A stretch of DNA of 60,000 bases from Mesostigma viride (lineage: Eukaryota; Streptophyta; Mesostigmatophyceae; Mesostigmatales; Mesostigmataceae), in the NCBI GenBank assembly GCA_009746045.1, contig RPFO01000090.1:955298-1015297 (forward strand). Direction: 5' to 3'. Positions 21,111-30,044 of the stretch are shown here, in pieces (the first letter of the stretch is position 1; every line of letters begins with the position of its first letter). The notes below the pieces were generated by a model. That model saw nothing but the letters and a program-made list of their open reading frames with translations, was not told the DNA's origin and made no database searches. Made by a program: the position numbers and the translations under genes.

Positions 21111-21726
21111 TTTTTAGTGTTTGTATCCCATCCTAACTAAAAAATCTATCTACAAAACCAACCCCAGGGTCAACTCATTGAGGAAAGGGGTCTATCATCC
21201 ATTATAAGGGTGTCACCGCGCACACTCACCGTACCCCCTGAGGGGGGGCTATTTATAGAGCAGGGGGGGCTAGCACTGGGACCACCCACTATACCCCCAG
21301 GTGGGCCCTAATATGGTTATGCTTGGTTCCTAGTATGGTCTAGAAAAAATAATTAGGCTGAATGGGGGCACCTGTGGTGCCCATACTGTGCAACTCGTGA
21401 CTCATTTTAGTCACGAGTCAAAGACGGTTGAGGGGTTAAAAGCCATATGCCCCTTCTCAGGGCTATGTGCTACATCTACCCCCAACGTCCGGAGTGATGT
21501 TGATAATTAATTAATTAATTAATTAATAGCCCAGAGAGGGGGCATATGAGCCTATAATACATTCTAAGCTACTTCCTGCAAGGGTGGGAATGTAAACAAC
21601 ACTTGCTCTAGGTGCACTAGGGCACCTGCACCACCCAGAGTCTCGGGCAACTCCCAGCTAAGGGGAGCCCGTCATAGGTGGGGAAGATCAACATAGCTAT
21701 ACAAGAGCTAGGGCATGGCTTCTCAG

Positions 21727-21889
21727 GTTTTGATGAGTAGCGTAGATAGGCTTTTCTAGACTAGATATATAGCTTAGAGTTAGGTTAGTTCGATTACGCG
21801 GCTTCCTCCACACCGGCCACCCATCCAACCTGGAATATGTGCTACATGATCTCCCAACGGAGACATGTTATAATTTAATTTAATTTGAA
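21727..21889 (+). mobile_element. tRNA-like SINE (family S), copy 1
   Basis: A 163-bp insertion in R copy 2 with a 12-bp target duplication ATGGCTTCTCAG (21715-21726 and 21890-21901). A-box-like TAGCGTAGATAGG (21738-21750) and B-box-like AGTTCGATTAC (21787-21797) suggest a Pol III promoter. The 3' end has the CAAC-loop hairpin (21844-21868) and an AATTT-repeat tail. Confidence 0.75.
21844..21868 (+). other. 3' hairpin of SINE S copy 1
   Basis: Outer arms ACATG and CATGT, one bulged A, inner arms TCTCC and GGAGA, loop CAAC. The same architecture with different paired bases occurs at 31938-31958 and 39697-39721. Confidence 0.7.
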
Positions 21890-21994
21890 ATGGCTTCTCA
21901 GCAGAGAGTGACTCCCTGCATGTGCACTGCATAATTAAATAAAGCTAGGCATCATCTGGGGTGTGGCTCATCATAAGTAGGCACACATGTACAT

Positions 21995-23148
21995 CCTTGG
22001 TTAAGACCCATCCAAATTCAAGGGGACGGTCCCGGCGCGAATATTTTGGCGCCGAAAAATTTCGCGGTACCCGTCCGTACCGTGAAAAAGTGGTGCACGG
22101 GGCGCGCACCCCTACCGGAGCTGGCCATGGCGACGTGCTTTCAGGCAGAGGAGAAAAAGATAGCTCGCGGAATGCAGAGAAACTGTGCTAATCTTAAAGA
22201 CGACAAGTTTATGATATTACTTCTTAGCGGAGTTCGCGTTTTTTGCAGTGTCGATGATTTTATTGATGACCATCGCCGCGGGGGTCCAATCTGATGTTTT
22301 CGTCGAGAGGAATAAATTAGAATGCACGCTGGCGGCGGTGATTGTCAGGTTTTATGGGCTTTACCTAGCGTCAAGGATGCGTTTAAATTGTTATTGGTAA
22401 AGCTTTAAAAAATTTGCTGGGTTTCGGCAAGATTTCCGTCATGATCGGTAAGACACTCTCCAGGCTCGCGGGATGCGCGTCTTATTATTCCATGGAAGGT
22501 TGTTCTTTCCTGCGCCGCTGGGCGAAGGACAATGCCGGTAATGGTACGATCGTGTGATCAGCGTGACCCTATGAATGTTTCGCTTCCTTTATGGGTTATC
22601 AACGCAAGTTTTCGGCTTCTTTCCGTGCAGTTAGCGCCAGGTATAATGCCATTCCGTGCTGCGCATCGCCAGATTCCTGGCACCTTTCAGTGGTTTTTAT
22701 GTACGTTGCATGGCTGGGACGTGTCAAAGCGTGACCGTGGCATATCGTCAAGATGTCAGGGATTTTCTGAGTGTTTTTTTGGAAGGAGATTGCTAACAGC
22801 ACTCAGTTTTGTGTGAATATTGACGCGGCCTTTCTTAGCAGAGGCTTCATTGTGGTTAGAGGCTCACCAGCTTGAGTTTGTTTCTTGGCAAACAAGTGCG
22901 CTGGAAAAAAAGGTGGTAGTGGTTTTTCTGAGGGGCATACTGCATGGGTGGAACTGCACGTAGGTAGGGGTTATCATGGTCCTGTTGGCCTTCTCCCACT
23001 AAAATGGGAGAGCCCTAATTCATATGCTAGCAAGACAAGGTAACCATGGTAAGAAGCCTTGGCAAGCAGCATGTATGATCATTCTGCTTTCTCTGTGGAC
23101 TGTCTGTTGTTACCCTTGTTGGGCAATTAGTGGATATGGCTTTCTAGG
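21995..23148. other. no recognisable gene
   Basis: Between R copy 2 and the copia target site. A short plus-strand frame at 22046-22294 (TTG start, 82 codons) resembles no family I know. The rest shows no repeats or motifs I can name. Confidence 0.5.
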
Positions 23149-23210
23149 GTGTGTTTGAATTTGGTCAGCTTGGTTTTGGGATGATGCCCACACCATAAAC
23201 CTGGAATATG

Positions 23211-23639
23211 AGTTGAATGCCCTTCACCGCTGGCTAGCACGCCGGCGATGGAGATGGGATTTTTGTTGTTTGGGGAACCGATTGTGGGAGGCTGAGCCCG
23301 CAGCCGCCACTGATTGCTATTGAACCCTTGCAGCTGGCCAGGCCGCAAGGAGCTCAGCGGCGCGGCGCTAACCGATAAGGCATGCTCGAGCCTCTAACCC
23401 GAGACTACCGGTAGGCTACCCGATAGTGCATGCTCGAGCCTCTAACCCGAGACTACCGGCACTCAGCGGATCTGTGCTACCGAGGGCGACGGTTCTCTGA
23501 CCGTCCCGGCGCGCACTGGCTTCCGTACCTTGCTTAGGCACCGACTAGCATCTAGACACCAATCTTTGATGCCCACCTGACTAGGCGCCCAGGCCGGCGA
23601 CTACCGGCCAGCGGATAGATGCCACTCGGGAGCACAACT
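23211..23639 (-). repeat. 3' LTR of copia element G
   Basis: 429 bp. Its outer 300 bp (23344-23639) match 35067-35363 almost perfectly, and its other end (23211-23270) matches 28976-29036. A polypurine-like stretch adjoins it on the minus strand (about 23655-23640). Confidence 0.9.
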
Positions 23640-23977
23640 CCCATACTTTCTTTTTAAATAATTATCATAAATTATTTAAAGCGAGGGGCAATAGGGTAGC
23701 ACTGACCCTACGTACGTTCAAGTAGAGAAACACGTAACGGCACACTGGCCGTCCCCAAATCCTAAACCCCAAGGAGGGTGCCCTACGCTGGGATCTGAGC
23801 ACGCCAAAAACACCCGGGCTTTGCTCCCGGCCTCCTTTTCTACTTGGGTGCAACTGCACCACATGCATCGTTATTAGGCACACTGGCCGCCTGTCAGGTC
23901 TAGGGAAATGTATTCACAGATGAAAGAAGCGCCCATTCCCATGCAAAAAGACGACAGGTCACACGGTAAAAAAAAAC

Positions 23978-26065
23978 TCATGTCATCATGAGCTGCCGCA
24001 GCAGCTTGTACTGAGGCCCCGACAGCATCGCTGGCTTGGTCAAGGCATCGGCAATATTCTCGCTCTCGGGGATCCACCGCCGCTCATCCAACACCGTGGC
24101 GGACTCGGCCAACACAAGGTAATCTAGTTTGGTGGTGGAGGCGAGCGGGTTATTCAGAAACTCAATTATTGACTTGCTATCTGTGCACAGCCGCATGCGG
24201 AGCGACAGCGCCACGCGGGCCTTATCCGCAATCCATTGCAAAAGATGCTGCACATAACACGCATGGTCGACAGCGGAAATGAACGCGCGACACTCCGCGC
24301 GATTGCTGTCTACCACTACCCGCTGATGGATGCGGCTATACCAGTCGACAATAGTGGGCTGCCCAGTGGGGCTATCAAGAAAAAAGATGGCCGCCTCCCG
24401 CGCGCGCAGCTGCGTGATGGTACGCGACTCCAGGTTCGCGTCAGAGTAAATGGTCATTGCCACCGGGCGGGTGATATCAACCCCCCACACGCGCAGGCCC
24501 GGTGACGCCAAGACTTGCGTCCGAAGATGCTGCGCTCCCATGCCCGCAAGCACGGCGTCGGGCGCACGCGCGTAGATGGACAGGTCGGGTCGCACCGTGC
24601 CCGCGAGCCACCCCAGCTGGCCGCGCAATTGCGGTCCCGCGGACGCATCCAGCCGCTCAGGCAGCGATTGCGCGAGCTTGTCGGCGTATTCCTGCTTGGC
24701 CGCCATGTCAATGCACCAGCCAACCGGTGTGCGGTGCAAAGTGTAGGTTAGGCCACAGAAAGGGACGGGGGTGTCGGGGTCCAGCCACAACGTGCGGCTA
24801 GTGGGCAAAAGCTTGGCCACAGCGGTTATGAACTGCCGGACCCACGCCCGGGGTCCAATAAGCCGCCAGTCATCCCCATGCCATTGCATGAACGCGGGCT
24901 CGTGTGGGTTGGGTGTGTGGATGTGAAAGAGGTTGCTATCGATGCGGGAAAACACCGCCCCCATGCTAGCAAAGATGCGTTCAGCCGTCTTGCGAAAGAT
25001 GATGGGGCTAGACTGCAGGCCCTCCACACCAAGGAGAAGCCGCAAGTACACACACCGCAGCTCCCCCTGCCACACCAAAGGGACCTTGACCACATACACC
25101 GTGCCACGCCACACTTCCTCGGCCACTGCCGGGTCGCTATGGAGAAAGGCCCGCTGAAAATCTGAGCAGGCCATGGCATAGTCCAACCCCCGATCCAACA
25201 GCCCCAAGAACACCGATGTTAACACCCGGCTAGTGGTCTGCGACAGCCCGGGCGTAAACAATTCCTCCTCCGACAACTCAGACGAGCCCCTAAACTCCGT
25301 GACACAGGGCCGTACATGAAATGTGACAGGGTCAGTGGGGAGGACCTGCTTATACTTGAGCACAAACTTCAAGTTCAGCTTTACCGCCCCTTGCGGCACC
25401 TCCATCAACTCCCCATACACCCCATACATCGCCCACTCCAGCTGCGCGCGCAAGAAAGCCGCGCGCCACTTATGGAACTTGACAGGGTCACGGCAGTCCT
25501 CCTTAAACTGCGGATAACTAACAGGAGATTTAGTGGCGATGCTCCAGGGAAAAATGCCAAGACTGCTGGGGTGACACTTCTGCGGCTGCGTGACATCGGC
25601 TACCAGCGGCTCTGCCGTATATTCCGCCCCGCGAATGGCCCCTACTGCAGTGGCATAATCCTCAGGGTGATTAATAGCCTCGGGGGGACCCCGGCCCGTG
25701 AGGGCTGCAAGCGCTACGTGATATTGGTACAAGCCTATGCTCCCCACCCCCTCGAGGGTCACCAAGCCGGCTGACACAGAAAACCCGGGGAGGGAAACAA
25801 AAGGGTTACCTATGAGGGTGATCCCCTTGTAACCCTCTAGCACTTGCACAGGGACATCTACCCCTAGGATGGGCATGAGCACCTGCCCAGCCACCTTATA
25901 GGCCCGCTGCCCGTCAAACCCCGCAACCTCCTTCCAACTACTGGGCAGCAAAGGGTAATAGGCCTCGGCCGCCGCCGGGCTCGTGATAGACACGCCTGCC
26001 ATGGTATCTATGGCCGCAATATGCCTAGAGGGAACATCATGAGCTTCAGTCACAACGTGGGGCAC
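23978..26065 (-). CDS. pol: copia-type protease-like, reverse transcriptase and RNase H ORF
   Basis: 695 residues, open throughout. Near the N-terminus, IDTMAGVS followed about 75 residues later by GYKGITLIGNPFV looks like an aspartic protease (D-T-x-A-x-x-S and the hydrophobic-Gly motif). The copia RT follows with DYAMACSDFQRAFLHSD (first catalytic Asp), YLRLLLGVEGLQSSP and WHGDDWRLIG, the GDD counterpart of YVDD. Then comes connection text (GQLGWLAGTVRPDLSIYA) and a copia RNase H (LCTDSKSIIEFLN, ENIADALTKPAM). The frame begins with GTG, not ATG, and overlaps the upstream ORF by 16 bases in the -1 frame at GTGCCCCAC, so a -1 ribosomal slip on the C run may join them. Protease between integrase and RT is unusual for copia. 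Confidence 0.85.
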   Translation of the reverse strand: MPHVVTEAHDVPSRHIAAIDTMAGVSITSPAAAEAYYPLLPSSWKEVAGFDGQRAYKVAGQVLMPILGVDVPVQVLEGYKGITLIGNPFVSLPGFSVSAGLVTLEGVGSIGLYQYHVALAALTGRGPPEAINHPEDYATAVGAIRGAEYTAEPLVADVTQPQKCHPSSLGIFPWSIATKSPVSYPQFKEDCRDPVKFHKWRAAFLRAQLEWAMYGVYGELMEVPQGAVKLNLKFVLKYKQVLPTDPVTFHVRPCVTEFRGSSELSEEELFTPGLSQTTSRVLTSVFLGLLDRGLDYAMACSDFQRAFLHSDPAVAEEVWRGTVYVVKVPLVWQGELRCVYLRLLLGVEGLQSSPIIFRKTAERIFASMGAVFSRIDSNLFHIHTPNPHEPAFMQWHGDDWRLIGPRAWVRQFITAVAKLLPTSRTLWLDPDTPVPFCGLTYTLHRTPVGWCIDMAAKQEYADKLAQSLPERLDASAGPQLRGQLGWLAGTVRPDLSIYARAPDAVLAGMGAQHLRTQVLASPGLRVWGVDITRPVAMTIYSDANLESRTITQLRAREAAIFFLDSPTGQPTIVDWYSRIHQRVVVDSNRAECRAFISAVDHACYVQHLLQWIADKARVALSLRMRLCTDSKSIIEFLNNPLASTTKLDYLVLAESATVLDERRWIPESENIADALTKPAMLSGPQYKLLRQLMMT

Positions 26066-27711
26066 TTATCTGGCATGACGCGGCTGACTTGTGCCGCACC
26101 CCCCGCTGCCGCCGCCTTGAGCTTGTCCGCCTTGAGCAGCTGTCGGAGGACGTGGGCCAGCTGGGAGCCCACGCCCGCGCCTGACGATGTGTCCGGCGCC
26201 GCCACGGTGGGCGCTGCTGGGGTCGCGGGGAGGGGCTGAGGTAGCGCCCCCGCGTCGACCCCGGGGACTTGCTCCGGCGCGGCGCCTGCAGGGGGGTGGG
26301 CAACAAGCGCATCATGCACAGCCACCCCAAGTGGGGTGGGTAGGACAGGTTCCAGCCGGGCCCGCTTGGCCGGCCGGCTATCCACATCCCAACCGAGCTG
26401 GCGGCTGTGCTCCTTGGCCGCCTGGACCTGGGCATCGGACGCCTTGTACCGATACACCTTATCCCACGGGATGAGATAGTCCCTATGCTCCCAGTGCACC
26501 TTCACCCGCCTATGCACCCAGTCCAAATCCACCACCATGCCTGGCCCTTGCATCTGCCCCCGCTTGCCAAAGGAATTCTCCTTGTGAAACAAGACCAACT
26601 CCCCCAGCTCCCACTCCTGCGACAAGTCAGGCTGGGTGCGGTCTAACTGCCGCCTAACCTCAGCGGTGGTAGCGAGGTGGGCCTCCCAATGGTCTGCCAC
26701 GTCCGGAGGGTAAATGCCCGACTGCAGCCCCCGCGCGGTAATAAGACCTAGTCCCTGGGGCAGCTTGAAAAGCACCTGGCTGTTGTACTTGTCCATGAGC
26801 AAGCGGCACCACAGCGCGCGTTGTGCATAAGGCTGCCCCGCGGGCTTGAATCCTAACCCGCTGGCCTGCTGCTTGGCTGCCATGCCCTTTACGCTGCTGA
26901 TGTGCCTATCAATCAGCCCCAAGTTGCCATGGTCCTGCCGCCCAGCAATAACCACCATCTCACAGCCCTCCCGCCCCACAATGCAATCAAATTGTTGGTC
27001 CAACATGACCTCAGAAATGGGAAAGAAGTGAGACATGGCAATGCGCAGCCCCCGCCACAAGGACTCCTCTACCATGCTTGGCAGGGGCTCGATGGCTAGG
27101 AACTTGGTATAGCGATCCATCAAGACCAAATAATAGTCCCCCTCCTCCAAATGCATGACATCCCCCACTAACCTCCCCCGGTACGGGGAAGGAGTCTTAG
27201 CATGCCAGCGCCTACGCTTCTTCCTGACACTTGCGCATGCGTGGCACTCCTCTAACTCCGCCTGAGCGACCTTCAACCCCGGCGCCCCCATAAGCCGAGT
27301 CGCCCAGTCTAGCGTTTGCCCCGCCACATGACCCACCGCAAGGTGAATCTGGTGAGCAAGCATCCGCAATCCTATGGCCGTGGGGGTGGTGCCATCCCCT
27401 TCTATGCTAGGCACCTGCCCCGCCAAGCTCTCTGCATGTGCATTCCTGTCGGCAATGTGCTCTAGTGAGGCCTTACTGAGGCGGCGACCCAACTCCACGT
27501 CTACGTGAGGGGCTACCTCGGCATCTGCCGGCACTATCTCACCTGAAGGGGTGAGCTCCGGAAGGGCGTGTTCAGGCTCTATTGCGACCACGCTGGGCAC
27601 GCACTCCTGATCAGCTGCAGCACTTGCACTTCCATTCTGAACCACTGACGTGGGAACATTAGGACTACAAGGCACAGCATCCTCACGCCTAGCCGACTCA
27701 CCGCGACACAC
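26050..27711 (-). CDS. copia-type integrase ORF
   Basis: 553 residues. An HHCC zinc-binding region (HQIHLAVGH...CHACASVRKK) is followed by the catalytic core: first Asp in GDVMHLEEGDYYLVLMDRYT, second in VMLDQQFDC. The position expected to hold Glu reads LGLIDRHISSVKG, i.e. Asp, about 29 residues after the second Asp rather than 35. A basic C-terminal domain (QEWELGELVLFHKE, HRRVKVHWEHRDYLIPWD) resembles the integrase C-terminal beta-barrel, and a Pro/Ala-rich tail ends at a TGA overlapping the next ORF. Whether the altered catalytic residue is active is unknown. Confidence 0.8.
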   Translation of the reverse strand: MCRGESARREDAVPCSPNVPTSVVQNGSASAAADQECVPSVVAIEPEHALPELTPSGEIVPADAEVAPHVDVELGRRLSKASLEHIADRNAHAESLAGQVPSIEGDGTTPTAIGLRMLAHQIHLAVGHVAGQTLDWATRLMGAPGLKVAQAELEECHACASVRKKRRRWHAKTPSPYRGRLVGDVMHLEEGDYYLVLMDRYTKFLAIEPLPSMVEESLWRGLRIAMSHFFPISEVMLDQQFDCIVGREGCEMVVIAGRQDHGNLGLIDRHISSVKGMAAKQQASGLGFKPAGQPYAQRALWCRLLMDKYNSQVLFKLPQGLGLITARGLQSGIYPPDVADHWEAHLATTAEVRRQLDRTQPDLSQEWELGELVLFHKENSFGKRGQMQGPGMVVDLDWVHRRVKVHWEHRDYLIPWDKVYRYKASDAQVQAAKEHSRQLGWDVDSRPAKRARLEPVLPTPLGVAVHDALVAHPPAGAAPEQVPGVDAGALPQPLPATPAAPTVAAPDTSSGAGVGSQLAHVLRQLLKADKLKAAAAGGAAQVSRVMPDKCPTL

Positions 27712-27718
27712 ATCACCT

Positions 27719-28840
27719 CTATGACGTCACTTGGGCATGGCTGGCCGTGGGGCGCGGCATGTGTTGGGGTCGTGTCCAGGAAGCCGAACCGCCCAGCAGC
27801 GCCGGCACACTCGAGTCGCCTTGCCGAGGTCCAGCCGCAGCGTGCAGTTGCCTCGGTGTGCCCCACGCCGGTGCACCGCTCGCAGACGACCTTCTCCTTG
27901 GGGACACCACCCTGCTGCTGTTGCTGCCTGCCAGTGCCGCCCTCCTGCGAGGCTGCTTGCCCTGACCGCCTCCCGGCCCGCGTTTGCTGGACGCGTTCTG
28001 GTTGTGCCGACCACCGCGAGCTCGGCGTTTGCCACCCAACATTCGCACCACGTTGTCGGCCACCGTCGTGGACAGCTGGGTAACAAGAGTGGTCAAGTCC
28101 GACAGAGAAGCTGCTGGCGGGGTCGAGGCAGGCACAGGGTTTACCTGAGCAACTGTCGGCAGCTTGTTGTTACGCCTGGGGCCGCCCCGGTCCTTGAACA
28201 TCTCTCGGAGGTGCGCCATGGCTGCGTTGAACCGTTTCTGGTCGTCCGGGGTGCCCACTACCACGGAAGAAGCTAGCGCAATTTTCATGCCGAGACCGGC
28301 CTTGACATTGGCACGGCTCTCTGGCGTCAGCCCCAGCGCATCCAGAACTGCGCTGAGTAAATATTCGCTACTCATGTGCTTCAAGACACCCTTGCTCCGG
28401 ACCTGGGCCGCGAATCTGGCCATGTCCGAGCTGAGGTAATTGGGGTCAAGCGACAGGTTGCGCACCAGCGCCTGCCCCTCCTTTTCCTCGTCAGGAAAGC
28501 TTGAGGTGTCGAGCACCTCTTGCAGGGCCTTCACTGTGTCGGGCCAGGTCCACGCCTCTTTGCTGGCGTTGATAATGACCCCTCGCACGTCCGCATTACC
28601 CGTAGCCTCGTTGCATACCTCTGACCGGCGCAGCTTGGTGAGGAAAACTGCGTCGGACAGTTCGTTGTAGTCCTGCCGGAGCTCGCCCAGGCTGTTAATA
28701 AACTCCTCCACGGCGGACGGCGTCAGAATTTCTGGCAGCTTACTTGGCAGCTCTTCTTTCTTGAAAACTTTCCGGGCAGTTGGTGCTGACTGCTGCCCCG
28801 GAGCTGTGCTGACCGAGCCACCAGCTGGCTCAGTCGCCAC
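27719..28840 (-). pseudogene. gag: gag of copia element G, probably frameshifted near its 3' end
   Basis: The readable frame is open from about 28930; the first usable start near 28840 is GTG, with no in-frame ATG close to the N-terminus. The body (LPEILTPSAVEEFINSLGEL, MARFAAQVRSKGVLK) is alpha-helical and copia-gag-like. A basic tail (KRRARGGRHNQN) precedes a frame change near 27960; in the next frame a zinc knuckle CERCTGVGHTEATARC (27851-27890, CX2CX4HX5C, one residue longer than canonical) is encoded. Confidence 0.7.
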
Positions 28841-28975
28841 GGTGGCTGCGCCACTCCCATCCGCCGGAGTTGATGCTTGCGTTCCCTGGTCCTGGGTTGC
28901 AGCTGCGTTCGCTCCGCGCCACGCGCCATGAGCCCAGAAAAATGGTCAACGGTAATGTTGACTGCTGTGAATACA

Positions 28976-29138
28976 AGTTGAATGCCCTTCACCGCTGGCT
29001 AGCACGCCGGCGATGGAGACGGGATTTTTGTTGTCCGCAGTGAAAAAAATAATCTCCTTGCGGACAACAAAAATCCCGTCTCCATCGCCGGCGTGCTAGC
29101 CAGCGGTGAAGGGGAGATTATTTTTTTCACTCATGAGT
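28976..29138 (-). repeat. inner part of the copia 5' LTR with a rearranged palindrome
   Basis: Starts with the 60-bp LTR end shared with 23211-23270, followed by an A-B-A'-B' arrangement. About 55 bp (28984-29038) recurs inverted at 29059-29113, and an 18-bp block (GTGAAAAAAATAATCTCC) recurs inverted at 29113-29130. Element H begins right after. Confidence 0.8.
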
Positions 29139-29973
29139 TAAAAACTCACCCCCGGACCAGAATCAGACCGGGGATCGCCGCCGCGCCTGGTTGCGAGCTA
29201 CTCCAAGAATGCCGTGGACTGCCCTTGCGGCGTATCCAGACGGGAAGTCTGCGTAACCAGCGTAAACCAGACTCCAGCCTCAACTCACGTCGGTAGGTGT
29301 ACTACAAAAGGTGTAATGTAGCCATGCCGTAAGTACAGGTAAAAGCTGTTAAAACCCTATGCCAGAGACAGCTGCTGACAAAGTTACAGTGCAGCGGGCA
29401 CCCCCGGCAGCCATAGCGGGAGGGATATTCCGGAAATTAACGGGGGCGGCAAGGATGTTTATTAAACGCAGATTGACGCTTCCATATCTTGTTGCTAAGA
29501 GTATGACAAGGTAGCGTTACCTGCAATCCAATAAATGAGGCATTGTAGCGTGGATTTTCTCCAGAGCTTTACCGTGTTTGTCGTGGCAGAATGTTCCAAT
29601 GCAGTAGATCAAGTGACGCCATTACTATCGATTGTTCCTTCGCATTGCTGCATCTGCCAATTCATTTTCACTTAAAAGATTGATATTGCCTTGTTATGTC
29701 GCCAGGCGGACCGATATCCAGGCGACTTACGGGCGACTCTGCTCGCCATAAACAAGTGTAAGATGCAACTGGCGAGCGGGGTCGCTGGCAACAGTTGTAA
29801 CATACAACTGGCGAGCGGGGTTGCTGGTGTTATTTTCTTTCCTGCGAGCTGTCTTGACTCTTCCGCGTTGTCCATCGTTGGTCGATGAATGTAGGAGCGC
29901 GCGTAAAACCGGACTTGCTTTGGGTCAGGTCCCGATGGTGCGTTGGTGAGCGAGAGCCCATCAAGCACGCGTT
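29139..29973 (+). repeat. left terminal inverted repeat of element H
   Basis: Matches 34398-35040 in reverse complement across blocks such as GCTACTCCAAG, CAATAAATGAGGCATTGTAG and GTCAGGTCCCGATGGTGCGT. It is longer than the right arm because of a local duplication (ACTGGCGAGCGGGGT twice, 29768-29822). Confidence 0.9.
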
Positions 29974-30044
29974 AGTGTTGGTTATGGTTGCATACTTGTG
30001 TTGATGATGTTACTGTTCGCTCCTGGGCAGTCATTGCCGCCATG

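Larger units (their letters stand above)
18567..21435 (+). mobile_element. PiggyBac-like DNA transposon, internally deleted (element D)
   Basis: Flanked by TTAA (18563-18566 and 21436-21439). Terminal inverted repeats are CCCCTAAACCGTC and GACGGTTGAGGGG, 12 of 13 paired. The TTAA target and CCC-type ends are diagnostic for PiggyBac. Removing it restores the R retroposon sequence seen at 39740-39760. It contains a transposase remnant (18878-20130) and a roughly 1.3-kb non-coding 3' part with duplicated blocks and subterminal hairpins. Confidence 0.92.
18415..21527 (+). mobile_element. L1-type retroposon R, copy 1 (3' part), split by a PiggyBac element
   Basis: 18415-18566 and 21440-21527 together match, in reverse complement, the 3' part of R copy 3 (39676-39900 region). 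The 5' side is cut by element A at 18414. The end carries the decayed CAAC-loop hairpin (21472-21500) and an (AATT)n tail at 21504-21527. The uninterrupted TATTAAAAGCC in copy 3 is the empty site for the PiggyBac element. Confidence 0.85.
21508..21994 (-). mobile_element. L1-type retroposon R, copy 2 (3' part), containing SINE S
   Basis: Reads tail-first on the plus strand: (AATT)n, CATATGAGCC, the blocks AATACATTCTAAGCTACTTC and GGTGCACTAGGGCACCTGCA, then GTGTGGCTCATCATAAG, collinear with copy 3 (39720-40015). The 3' hairpin is deleted here. It is interrupted at 21727-21889 by a SINE and shares its AATT tail with copy 1 in a tail-to-tail arrangement. Confidence 0.8.
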
